Below, in pieces: positions 43,507-50,634 of a stretch of 64,000 nt of DNA (its first letter is position 1; every line of letters begins with the position of its first letter). The notes beneath the pieces were generated by a model that saw only the letters and a list, made by a program, of their open reading frames with translations, was not told where the DNA came from and searched no databases. A program made the translations under genes and the position numbers. The DNA comes from Streptomyces sp. NBC_00286 (GTDB lineage Bacteria > Actinomycetota > Actinomycetes > Streptomycetales > Streptomycetaceae), in NCBI RefSeq assembly GCF_036173125.1, contig NZ_CP108054.1, forward strand, positions 930,001 to 994,000, read 5' to 3'.

Positions 43507-44361
43507 TCATCGCAGTGCGTCGATGGCCTTCACGATCAGGGCCCGCGCGTCGGCCCCGTACACGGCGAGCTCCGTGAGCCGGGCGAACGCCCGCAGGTAG
43601 ATGTCGAGTTCGCTGGGGGCCGTGACGGTCACCTTCGCAGCGAGCAGCTCCACGTGGATGCGAGTGTCATCGAAGACCGTGAACTGTTCGAGCGGCCACA
43701 TGGTCCCCTCCCGCGCGGCCGCAGCCGGGATGATGCCGAGCGACATGGACGGCAGGGTCATCGCGGCGAGGAGGTTGCCTAGCTGGCCGGCCATCACGTC
43801 CTGGTCGCCGATCCGGTGGTTGAGGACGTTCTCCTCGATCAGCGTCGCGAAGCGGTGGTCGCCTTCGTGGATGACCCGGGCGCGACGCATGCGTACCTCG
43901 ACCGCTTCGCTCACATCGTCCGGGGTGCCGCGGAAGCCCGCGATCGTGCCCATGAGCGCCGTCGCGTAGCCAGGCGTCTGCAGGTAACCGGGCACGACGT
44001 GGGAGGCGTACACGCGGAACAGGCGGGTGCGCTCGTACAGCTTGGCGGACGTCTCCGCCAGCTGCTTCATGCCCGTGCGCTGGAGCCGCTTCCACTGGAG
44101 ATACATGGAGTCGGCTTGCCGGTTGGCCGCGATGAGGTCGGCCGCCTGGCCCTCGGCGCCGCAGGCCGTACACCAGGCCCGGATGTCTGCGTCGGACGGG
44201 GCGGTGACGGCGTTCTCGATCCTTGAGGACTTGGCCACGGACCAGTCGCAGAGCCGAGCGAGCTGCTTCCCGGTGATGCCGGCGTCCAGGCGCAGCTCCC
44301 GCAGCCGGGCCGCGAGAGCTGCGCGCGCTTCCTGCACGCTGGACGTGGGGAACGTGGACAT
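43507..44361 (-). CDS. XRE-family regulator with DUF5753 domain
   Basis: A 284-residue regulator. The helix-turn-helix is at about residues 15-60 (LRELRLDAGITGKQLARLCD, SVAKSSRIENAVTAPSDADI). The rest is the DUF5753 sensor-like domain (RTRLFRVYASHVVPGYLQTP, FATLIEENVLNHRIGD, LEQFTVFDD). Streptomyces encodes dozens of these beside small partner genes, some controlling development or antibiotics. It lies 6 bp after the DUF6879 gene on the same strand. It may control the adjacent radical SAM locus; that is inference from location. Confidence 0.85.
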   Translation of the reverse strand: MSTFPTSSVQEARAALAARLRELRLDAGITGKQLARLCDWSVAKSSRIENAVTAPSDADIRAWCTACGAEGQAADLIAANRQADSMYLQWKRLQRTGMKQLAETSAKLYERTRLFRVYASHVVPGYLQTPGYATALMGTIAGFRGTPDDVSEAVEVRMRRARVIHEGDHRFATLIEENVLNHRIGDQDVMAGQLGNLLAAMTLPSMSLGIIPAAAAREGTMWPLEQFTVFDDTRIHVELLAAKVTVTAPSELDIYLRAFARLTELAVYGADARALIVKAIDALR

Positions 44362-44367
44362 GGCCGG

Positions 44368-44883
44368 TCACTTGACCTCGTACTGGTCGTGTGGGGTGGC
44401 CCGCTCCCAGATGCGTTCGAACGCTGCAGCATGCTGCTCGACCACGGCCAGGTCGTCGCAGAGTTCCTTGCTGATCCACTCGCCGTCACCGGAGAAGTGA
44501 TGGACGCGCATCAGCCGCCCGTCGAAGATCCACAGGTCGCTGCCCGGCAGGAGCAGGTCCCAGGCGCGGTGCCGGGGAAGCCAGCGGACCTGTTCGCCGG
44601 CCTCGACGTTGGCGCGGGTTTGGTAGTGCTCCCAGGCGATGTAGTCGGTGACCGGCTCGGACACGATGCGGGCGCGGCGCACGGTTACACCGCGGGCGAC
44701 GGCGTCGGCGATGTCCTGGTGGAAGGGCCGCCACCAGGAGGCGCGGTCGTCCCAGTCGACGCGCCCGCCTTGCTGCCAGGCCTCGAAGCGGGGATTGCTG
44801 TAGTACGCGTCCCGCATCTCCAAGTGGACGGCCGACTGTCCGGTGTCGGCGAGGAGTTCAGCGAACTCCGGGATCGAGCTCAT
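44368..44883 (-). CDS. DUF6879 family protein
   Basis: A 171-residue protein with the conserved blocks of this Streptomyces family: SAVHLEMRDAYYSNPRFEAW, ASWWRPFHQDIADAVARGV, VRRARIVSEPVTDYIAWEH and WIFDGRLMRVHHFSGDGEW. Its function is not known; it regularly sits beside XRE-DUF5753 regulators as here, where it may be a modulator. It is upstream of the regulator gene and overlaps the 83-residue gene before it. Confidence 0.8.
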   Translation of the reverse strand: MSSIPEFAELLADTGQSAVHLEMRDAYYSNPRFEAWQQGGRVDWDDRASWWRPFHQDIADAVARGVTVRRARIVSEPVTDYIAWEHYQTRANVEAGEQVRWLPRHRAWDLLLPGSDLWIFDGRLMRVHHFSGDGEWISKELCDDLAVVEQHAAAFERIWERATPHDQYEVK

Positions 44884-45109
44884 CGCACGCCTTCCTGATG
44901 ATCGGGATCATTCGCTTCGGAATCCTGATGACGGTCTCACCGGGTGGGATCGGCGCCCGGGCCGGGGACAGCTCGTCGCACATCGCAGTCGTCTCGTCGT
45001 CTGCTTGATAGCTCTGGATCAGCAGGTCGTCCGTGCTGGTGTCTACCCAGACTGTGGGGCATCCGTCCTCGTCTGTCTCGGGGTCGATCCCGACGAAGTG
45101 AATGTTCAT
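44858..45109 (-). CDS. Small hypothetical protein upstream of DUF6879 gene
   Basis: An 83-residue acidic protein (NIHFVGIDPETDEDGCPTVW, STDDLLIQSYQADDETTAM, ETVIRIPKRMIPIIRKACDE). Similar short proteins accompany DUF6879/XRE pairs in Streptomyces. It overlaps the DUF6879 gene by 26 bp. The 45110-45343 divergent gap upstream is AT-richer than its surroundings and probably holds promoters for both directions. Confidence 0.65.
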   Translation of the reverse strand: MNIHFVGIDPETDEDGCPTVWVDTSTDDLLIQSYQADDETTAMCDELSPARAPIPPGETVIRIPKRMIPIIRKACDELDPGVR

Positions 45110-45343
45110 GGTGGCGTGCCTCCCGCGCTAGTCGGTTGCAGCGATTTACATCACTGTCGTGCTCATAGGTCACATGGTCAAGAGCGCATGTCGGCCATGA
45201 CCAGGCGCCTCTAACTTCCATGTAATTCCGTGCAACTTTGTAGCCGGGGCGGTGAGCGGCTTCCTAGCGTCGGTGGATACGACGAAACCCCGGCGAGGCG
45301 GTCACCTCCCGGGGCGGGGCCGACGCTTCGAGGGAGCGACGAC

Positions 45344-45556
45344 ATGACGCACGCTACAACTCCGACGCTGGCGCGCGAACGAGCCAAGATGACTATCCGG
45401 GTCTACACGGTCGGCATTGACGGAGTCGCGAGCGAGCCCCGCACCACCGTGGCTGTCCCGTACGGTCTGGGGCAGCTTCCGCCGCTGGGCGACAACGGCC
45501 ACGAGTTCCCCGCGTGCGCCTGCCCCTTGCACCGCAAGGCGGGTGCTGACCGGTGA
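45344..45556 (+). CDS. Small hypothetical protein
   Basis: A 70-residue protein (IRVYTVGIDGVASEPRTTVA, ending CACPLHRKAGADR, a Cys-X-Cys-X3-His cluster that could bind metal). AGGGAG lies about 10 nt before the ATG. Its end overlaps the next gene in GTGA, starting a run of coupled small genes that leads into the radical SAM gene. Confidence 0.6.
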   Translation: MTHATTPTLARERAKMTIRVYTVGIDGVASEPRTTVAVPYGLGQLPPLGDNGHEFPACACPLHRKAGADR

Positions 45557-45927
45557 AGGCACCCCGCCGCTTCACAGTGGAGCAAGTCCAGGTACAGCCC
45601 CCGCCTGACATCGAGCTGATGCGCGCCGCCGCGCGAGGTGTCCTCGCCGAAAACGCCGAGCCTGCGACCTCCGAGGAACTGGCCACCCTCACCCTCCAGT
45701 TGCGCGGGCACATCAACGTTCTCGTGCCGGAAGTCGAGCAGGCAGCCAGTTCGCGGGTCCACGTCGCCCACTACTGCGCGCTCGCCTGCGTCGGCGAGGC
45801 ACGAATGAAGCTCGACCTGAAGCCGGGCCCCGGACTGAGCAAGGGCATCGCGTATGCCCGGCGCCTGTCCCGCGTGGTCAACGCCCTCTGCGACCACTAC
45901 CAGAACCTGGGTGGTGGTCACGCGTGA
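45553..45927 (+). CDS. DUF6415 family protein
   Basis: A 124-residue helical protein with the family blocks EELATLTLQLRGHINVLVPE and GPGLSKGIAYARRLSRVVNA followed by LCDHYQNLG. Its function is unknown; it is common in Streptomyces accessory clusters. It starts with GTG overlapping the previous stop, and its own stop overlaps a GTG of a broken small gene. Confidence 0.75.
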   Translation: MKAPRRFTVEQVQVQPPPDIELMRAAARGVLAENAEPATSEELATLTLQLRGHINVLVPEVEQAASSRVHVAHYCALACVGEARMKLDLKPGPGLSKGIAYARRLSRVVNALCDHYQNLGGGHA

Positions 45928-46137
45928 GCGCGACGCTGCACCTTTTGCCGCTATTGCGGCGGTCTGATCAACGACGAGGCGCCAGGGAAGCCCGTCGCGT
46001 ACGAGCCGGGCAACTCCGGTCCTGGCTGGGAGGTATGGGCGCACGACGAGCACGCGCACCTCGTCCAGCCTGACCCGCGCCCACTCGTCCTGCTCGCCCG
46101 GATCCAGACGCTACGCGCCGCGCGGCCCAATCTCTGA
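45924..46137 (+). pseudogene. Small zinc-ribbon-like protein with frameshift near start
   Basis: A GTG overlaps the DUF6415 stop, as expected of a coupled gene. After about six codons the conserved reading (CTFCRYCGGLINDEAP, then GPGWEVWAHDEHAHL and VLLARIQTLRAARP) lies in the frame one base away. The Cys-X2-Cys-X2-Cys start and GPGW..HDEHAHL match a small zinc-ribbon-like family found beside DUF6415 genes. One base appears to be missing or extra near 45940. Its final TGA overlaps the ATG of the next small gene. Confidence 0.5.
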
Positions 46138-46271
46138 TGGAAGTACCAGCGATGACGAAGCAACAGACCGCGAAGAAGCGCAGGGCGCCGCGGCTCGCCC
46201 CGTCGGTGTTCCGAGGGCTGGCCGCGCGCACCGTCCGTCCTGAACTGCTGGAGGAACTGTGCACGATCTGA
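46137..46271 (+). CDS. 44-residue basic peptide upstream of radical SAM gene
   Basis: A short frame with an ATG overlapping the preceding stop and a 3' end overlapping the radical SAM start by 13 bp. The product has a Lys/Arg-rich middle (KQQTAKKRRAPRLAPSVFRG) and ends LLEELCTI. A second ATG five codons later is a possible start. Tight coupling on both sides argues that it is translated. It could be a small partner of the radical SAM enzyme, or a spacer gene needed for translation; the 47373 peptide is the better precursor candidate. Confidence 0.5.
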   Translation: MEVPAMTKQQTAKKRRAPRLAPSVFRGLAARTVRPELLEELCTI

Positions 46272-47368
46272 TCGCAAGCCCGTTCCTGAATGACTACCTG
46301 CTCGTTCGCCCTAGCCACGCCGCAGGGATCAAGATCCCGACTACCCGCTATCTGGAGGTGAGCCAGGCCGCGGACAACGGCGACGACGTGCCGGCCTGGT
46401 TGGTCGAGGCCGCTCACCGCAGGTGGGGGCTCGACCTCGCCCACCGGCCCGCGGTCGAGGCAATCCTCGTACGCTCGCCCTCTGCCTACGGCTACGCCCG
46501 CGCCTCTTACGAGATCAACAAGGGGTGTGACTACGACTGCCCACACTGCTACCTCGGACAGAAGAAGTTCGAAGGGCTCAGTTGGGAGCACAAGGCGCAG
46601 CTACTGGAGATCATGCGCGATGCCGGAGTCCTCTGGCTTCAGATCACCGGCGGCGAGCCCCTCATCGATCGGCACTTCCCGGCCGTCTACGCTCACGCGC
46701 ACGACCTCGGGATGATGGTCGCGATCTCGTCGAACGGCTCGCAGCTCGCGAAACCCCTCATCCTCGATTGCCTCACCGAACGACGCCCCTACCGGATCAC
46801 GCTCAGTGTCTACGGCGCCACCGCCGAGACGTACGACGGATTCACCCGCAACCGCGGCGCGTTCGACCGCTTTACCCGCGGCCTCGCCGCCGCCCGCGAA
46901 GCCGCACTACCCGTACGTCTGAACCTGATCGTCTCGTCGACGAATGCGCACGAGGTCGACGACATGCGCGCCCTCGCCGACCGGTACGGCTTCCCGCACC
47001 AGACGTACACCAACATGTCGCCCACCATCGACGGGAGCGGCGAACCGCTGCCCACGCAGGCCGAGGACTTCCTACGCCAACGGAAGCCCTTCACCGGCTG
47101 CAACGCCGGACACACGTTCTTCCACGCCGACCCGTTCGGCGTCGCCTCGATATGCAAAGTCGGCCGAGAACCCAACATCCGGCTCATCGAGGAAGGCGTC
47201 GAGGGACTGCGCCGACTCGGCGACATCGCCGATTCCCTGATGCTTCGCACCGGTGGCTGCTCCGGCTGTCAGCTCTCCGGCACCTGCTGGACATGCCGAC
47301 CGCTGGCCAAGCTCTACCAGGAAGCGAAGGCCCCACTAAACACCTACTGCCAGCACGGAGGGAGGTAA
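46259..47368 (+). CDS. Radical SAM enzyme with SPASM-like C-terminus
   Basis: A 369-residue protein. The 4Fe-4S motif is Cys90-X3-Cys94-X2-Cys97 (NKGCDYDCPHCYLG), followed by the SAM-binding ITGGEPLIDRHF and later VSSTNAHEVDDM. The C-terminal region has a cluster of five or six cysteines (GGCSGCQLSGTCWTC, TYCQHGG), as in SPASM/twitch domains that hold extra clusters for peptide modification. The N-terminal 75 residues may include a leader-binding region. GTG 46259 has GGAGG upstream. A 51-residue peptide gene with a Cys-rich tail follows 4 bp later. Best reading: RiPP maturase. Confidence 0.85.
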   Translation: MHDLIASPFLNDYLLVRPSHAAGIKIPTTRYLEVSQAADNGDDVPAWLVEAAHRRWGLDLAHRPAVEAILVRSPSAYGYARASYEINKGCDYDCPHCYLGQKKFEGLSWEHKAQLLEIMRDAGVLWLQITGGEPLIDRHFPAVYAHAHDLGMMVAISSNGSQLAKPLILDCLTERRPYRITLSVYGATAETYDGFTRNRGAFDRFTRGLAAAREAALPVRLNLIVSSTNAHEVDDMRALADRYGFPHQTYTNMSPTIDGSGEPLPTQAEDFLRQRKPFTGCNAGHTFFHADPFGVASICKVGREPNIRLIEEGVEGLRRLGDIADSLMLRTGGCSGCQLSGTCWTCRPLAKLYQEAKAPLNTYCQHGGR

Positions 47369-47372
47369 CGCC

Positions 47373-47528
47373 ATGGCACCAGCCACCGCCACCGTCAGCA
47401 AGCCGGTCCCCGTCGCCATCACCACGCGCCCGCTCGCCGAGGACGAGGTCCAGTTCGTCGACGACCTCGACGAACTCGTCGAGACGGTCATGTGTTCATG
47501 CAGCGCCGGCGACGACCAGCCGTACTAG
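47373..47528 (+). CDS. Candidate RiPP precursor peptide (51 residues)
   Basis: A short gene with an excellent ribosome site (GGAGGGAGG, 47359-47365 region) 4 bp after the radical SAM stop. The product has an N-terminal leader-like half (ATATVSKPVPVAITTRPLAE), an acidic helix (DEVQFVDDLDELVETVM) and a C-terminal core candidate MCSCSAGDDQPY. A Cys-Ser-Cys core and an acidic leader helix resemble substrates of radical SAM maturases that make thioether or other cross-links. A hairpin terminator follows at 47543. No cleavage site or peptidase is evident nearby. I do not recognise the family. Confidence 0.7.
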   Translation: MAPATATVSKPVPVAITTRPLAEDEVQFVDDLDELVETVMCSCSAGDDQPY

Positions 47529-47542
47529 AGCACGCGCACCAC

Positions 47543-47577
47543 GGGCCGCCTCGATCCGCGTAGGGTCGGGGCGGCCC
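47543..47577. terminator. Hairpin after the precursor gene
   Basis: GGGCCGCC (47543-47550) pairs with GGCGGCCC (47570-47577). It lies 15 bp after the peptide stop and before the kinase gene, so it may attenuate read-through and raise precursor mRNA relative to the kinase. Confidence 0.6.
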
Positions 47578-47601
47578 CGCCATTGAGCCGAGGAACAGAA
47601 C

Positions 47602-48405
47602 ATGCCTATGCCCCGCATCCATTGGCACGACCTACCGGCCAGCACGCGCGCCGCTGTCGAACGGCACACGGGCGCAGTGCTGGAAGCATCGACAGCCACG
47701 GCAGGAATGAACAGTGGAATCGCCGCCACACTGCGGACCCACGATGCGACGCTGTTCGTCAAGGGCATCCCCACCGATCACCCTCAAGCGCGCCACCAAG
47801 AGCTAGAGGCCGCCATCAATCCCCATTTGCCCGCTGCCTCGCCCCGGCTGCTCTGGCGCGTTCAGACAGAGGGATGGGACCTCCTCGGATACGAGCGCAT
47901 CGAGGGACACCACGCCGACTACACCCCCGGCTCACTCGACCTACCGCTGATCACTGACGCCCTGGTCGAACTCCAGCACACGCCGTGCCCCGACCTGCCC
48001 ATCAAGCGAGCCGAACAGCGCTGGTCCCACTACGCAAGCCCGGACTGCGTCGAGCAACTGGCCGGCGACACGTTGCTCCACACCGACTTCGCGTGGGACA
48101 ACATCTTGATCACGGACCGCGCCCACATCATCGACTGGGCATGGCCAACCCGCGGCGCGGCATGGATCGACCCAGCCGTCCTCATCCTGCGCCTCATGAA
48201 CGCCGGACACTCCGCCCCCGCCGCCGACGCACGCGCCCGACAGATCCCGTCCTGGCAGGCTGCCCCGCGCCCCGCCGTGAGGGCCTTCTCTGAGGCGAAT
48301 GCGCGCCTGTGGGATGAGATCGCCCGCAGTGATCCTCAGCCATGGAAGAAGAGCATGGCGCGCCACGCGCACGACTGGCTCACCTACTGGTCGGCCCGAC
48401 CGTAG
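47602..48405 (+). CDS. APH-fold kinase next to the radical SAM locus
   Basis: A 267-residue protein of the aminoglycoside phosphotransferase superfamily: catalytic loop LLHTDFAWDNILI (Asp base, Asn) and metal site HIIDWAWPTRGAAWIDP. The N-lobe includes ATLFVKGIPTDHPQ, with the probable ATP lysine. A GAGGAA site precedes the ATG. It is 73 bp after the precursor, beyond the hairpin. It may phosphorylate the RiPP, another small molecule or a self-protection target; none is established. Confidence 0.75.
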   Translation: MPMPRIHWHDLPASTRAAVERHTGAVLEASTATAGMNSGIAATLRTHDATLFVKGIPTDHPQARHQELEAAINPHLPAASPRLLWRVQTEGWDLLGYERIEGHHADYTPGSLDLPLITDALVELQHTPCPDLPIKRAEQRWSHYASPDCVEQLAGDTLLHTDFAWDNILITDRAHIIDWAWPTRGAAWIDPAVLILRLMNAGHSAPAADARARQIPSWQAAPRPAVRAFSEANARLWDEIARSDPQPWKKSMARHAHDWLTYWSARP

Positions 48406-48426
48406 TCACGCCCTCACGCAGGCGGC

Positions 48427-48458
48427 GGCCCCGCCCCCCAAGCTGAGGGATCGGGGCC
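48427..48458. terminator. Hairpin terminator after the kinase gene
   Basis: GGCCCC (48427-48432) pairs with GGGGCC (48453-48458), 20 bp past the kinase stop and before convergent minus-strand sequence. Confidence 0.45.
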
Positions 48459-48470
48459 CTTCCTCATGGC

Positions 48471-48589
48471 TCAGGCGACATCGGCCTCTGCCCGCTGAGC
48501 TTGACCCCACTGCATGTCGAGCTGGAAGAGGCTCGTGGCGCCGAGATCCTCCTTGAGCTCGGCGAGGGCCTTGTCGAGCCCGGCCTTGC
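48471..48589 (-). pseudogene. Orphan C-terminal coding remnant
   Basis: About 40 codons with strong third-position GC and protein-like composition (GLSKAGLDKALAELKEDLGA, SLFQLDMQWGQAQRAEAD) end in TGA at 48471. The frame continues upstream only as out-of-frame sequence of the LysR gene. It looks like the tail of a lost gene joined just after lysR. I do not recognise it. Confidence 0.35.
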
Positions 48590-49531
48590 TCAGCCCGACG
48601 CGCGGGCCGATCCGTCGTCGGAGTCGTGGCCCGTCAGCGTCGCGCCCACCTCCGTCGCCTTCTGCCGCAGCCAGATGTGGGCCGCGTCCTGGGTGTGCAC
48701 CGGGTGCCACCACATCGCCTCCTGCACCGGTACGGCCTCGAAGGGGCAGGGCAGGACCCGTACGGCGGCGGAGCGGACCGCCTTGCGGGCCAGGCGCTCC
48801 TGGATCATCGCGATACGGCGGGTGCCCTCGACCATGTGGGGCAGTAGCTGGAAGGTCTGCACGGACACCTCCACACGGGGGCTGATGCCGAGCATGCTGA
48901 GCTGGCGGGCGGCCGGGGCGTCGTAGGGGCGCTGGTAGACGGCCCAGGGCAGGCGGGCCAGTTGGTCGAGGGTCAGTGCGTCGCCGACCTCGGGGTGGTC
49001 GTCGGCGACCATGCACAGCCAGCGGTCCTGGTGGAGGTCGACGTAGGGGAAGCCGGCGATGACGCCGTGCGGCATCAGCAGTCCGTCGACGGTGCTCAGC
49101 AGGGCGGCGGTGTTCTCCTCGACGGAGGGTGCCGGGTGCTGGAAGGTGAGCCGGATGCTGGGTGCCTCCTGGTGCAGGGCGCGGGCGAGCGCGGCGCCGA
49201 ACACGGCCGTGCCGTAGTCGGCGGCGAGCAGGGTGAACTCCCGGGTCTCCACGGCCGGGTCGAAGTCGGCCTGGCTGGAGAAGACGCGCTCCAGCAGGTC
49301 GCACGCGGTGGCGCTGCGGTCCCGCAGGGCCACACCGAGCGGTGTCAGCTCGTAGCTGTTGCCGGTGCGGGCGAGCAGTTCGTCGTCGAAGTGGCGGCGC
49401 AGCCGGGACAGCGCCGCGCTCATCGCGGGCTGGCTCAGTCCGACGCGCTCGCCGGCCCGGGTGACGTTGCGCTCCTCGAGCAGCGCGCGCAGGGCGAGGA
49501 CCAGGTTGAGGTCGAGTCGGGACAGGTTCAC
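48590..49531 (-). CDS. LysR-family regulator of the aromatic operon
   Basis: A 313-residue LysR activator candidate. The helix-turn-helix is at about residues 3-60 (LDLNLVLALRALLEERNVTR, LSQPAMSAALSRLRRHFDDE). The effector domain contains EFTLLAADYGTAVFG, similar to the NodD/LinR-like subgroup that senses aromatic or flavonoid ligands. GTG at 49531 is chosen from the conserved N-terminus; no strong ribosome site is visible. It is divergent from the catabolic operon at 49654, and two dyads lie between (49559-49591), which fits classic LysR control. Confidence 0.85.
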   Translation of the reverse strand: MNLSRLDLNLVLALRALLEERNVTRAGERVGLSQPAMSAALSRLRRHFDDELLARTGNSYELTPLGVALRDRSATACDLLERVFSSQADFDPAVETREFTLLAADYGTAVFGAALARALHQEAPSIRLTFQHPAPSVEENTAALLSTVDGLLMPHGVIAGFPYVDLHQDRWLCMVADDHPEVGDALTLDQLARLPWAVYQRPYDAPAARQLSMLGISPRVEVSVQTFQLLPHMVEGTRRIAMIQERLARKAVRSAAVRVLPCPFEAVPVQEAMWWHPVHTQDAAHIWLRQKATEVGATLTGHDSDDGSARASG

Positions 49532-49558
49532 CGGGCACCGCCTATGCGACTGAGAGCC

Positions 49559-49591
49559 ATCCACTGCATGGATTGGGCACATCCACAGGAT
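49559..49591. promoter_or_regulatory. LysR-type binding sites before the aromatic operon
   Basis: ATCCACTGCATGGAT (49559-49573) is a dyad of ATCCA/TGGAT that fits T-N11-A. A second, ATCC-ACA-GGAT, follows at 49581-49591. Both lie between the divergent lysR and FAH-family genes, as recognition and activation sites would. Confidence 0.6.
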
Positions 49592-49653
49592 TGATTTCCG
49601 TGATTCGCGGATGGGGGTCACAGTAGACCGCAACCCAGCAGGGAGGAAATTAG

Positions 49654-50634
49654 ATGGCAACGCTCGCGCAACCTGCCGGCCCGTTCGCGCTCGGCACGTT
49701 CTCCGCTCCGGACGATGTGCCGTTCCCCGGTCTCCTGGCCAACGGCCGAGTCATTGACCTGAGCAGGGCCCTGGACTGGGCGCCTTCCGGCATGCGAGCC
49801 GTACTGGAACGGTGGGAGGAGACCCTCCCCGTCCTGCACTCCCTGGCGGACGACGACACGCTCGACTGGCGGCCGCTGGACGGCCTGCGGGTGCACGCCC
49901 CGCTGGAGCCACGGCAGATCTTCCAGTCCGGTGCCAACTACCGGCAGCACGTGATCGACCTGGAGGTCGCCCACCGCTCCCCCGGCGATCCGCGCACCCT
50001 CGAGGAGGCCCGCGCCGAGATCGCCGCGATCATGGACCGGCGGGCGGCCGAAGACCTGCCGTACGCGTTCATCGGGCTGCCGAGCGCGATCACCGGTCCG
50101 TACGACGATGTTGTGCTGCCTTCCTGGGCCGAACAGCCGGACTGGGAGCTGGAGTTGGCGGCCGTCATCGGCAAGCCCGCCCACCAGGTGCCGGTCGAGG
50201 AGGCCCTGGCGTACGTCGTCGGCTACACGATCGCCAACGACCTCACCGACCGTGCCACCGTCTTCCGCCGGGACATGCCCGCCATCGGCACCGACTGGCT
50301 GCGCTGCAAGAACGCCCCCGGATTCACCCCGCTCGGGCCCTGGATCGTGCCCGCCGAGTCCATCGCCGACCCGGGTGACCTGCGGGTCACGCTGAAACTG
50401 AACGGCGAGACCATGCAGGACGAGTCGACCAAGGACATGCTCTTCGGCGTCGCGCGGCTGGTCTCGTACATCTCACAGTCGGCCCAACTCCTGCCCGGCG
50501 ACCTGGTGTTGACCGGCAGCCCGGCAGGTAACGGCATCCACTGGGGGCGGCTGCTGCGCGACGGCGATGTCATGGAGGGTTCGATCACCGGTCTGGGTGT
50601 GCAGCGCACCCGCTGTGTGGCGGAGACGTCATGA
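49654..50634 (+). CDS. Fumarylacetoacetate hydrolase-family protein
   Basis: A 326-residue FAH-superfamily enzyme. PRQIFQSGANYRQHVIDLEV, WELELAAVIGKPAHQVP (metal Glu) and VVGYTIANDLTDRATVFRRD match the family core, and the tail has LVLTGSPAGNGIHWGRLLRD. Members hydrolyse C-C bonds in ring-cleavage products or act as hydratases and decarboxylases. AGGGAGG precedes the ATG. First gene of the operon; its stop overlaps the next start in ATGA. It is one of two FAH-family genes here, so successive steps are likely. Confidence 0.82.
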   Translation: MATLAQPAGPFALGTFSAPDDVPFPGLLANGRVIDLSRALDWAPSGMRAVLERWEETLPVLHSLADDDTLDWRPLDGLRVHAPLEPRQIFQSGANYRQHVIDLEVAHRSPGDPRTLEEARAEIAAIMDRRAAEDLPYAFIGLPSAITGPYDDVVLPSWAEQPDWELELAAVIGKPAHQVPVEEALAYVVGYTIANDLTDRATVFRRDMPAIGTDWLRCKNAPGFTPLGPWIVPAESIADPGDLRVTLKLNGETMQDESTKDMLFGVARLVSYISQSAQLLPGDLVLTGSPAGNGIHWGRLLRDGDVMEGSITGLGVQRTRCVAETS

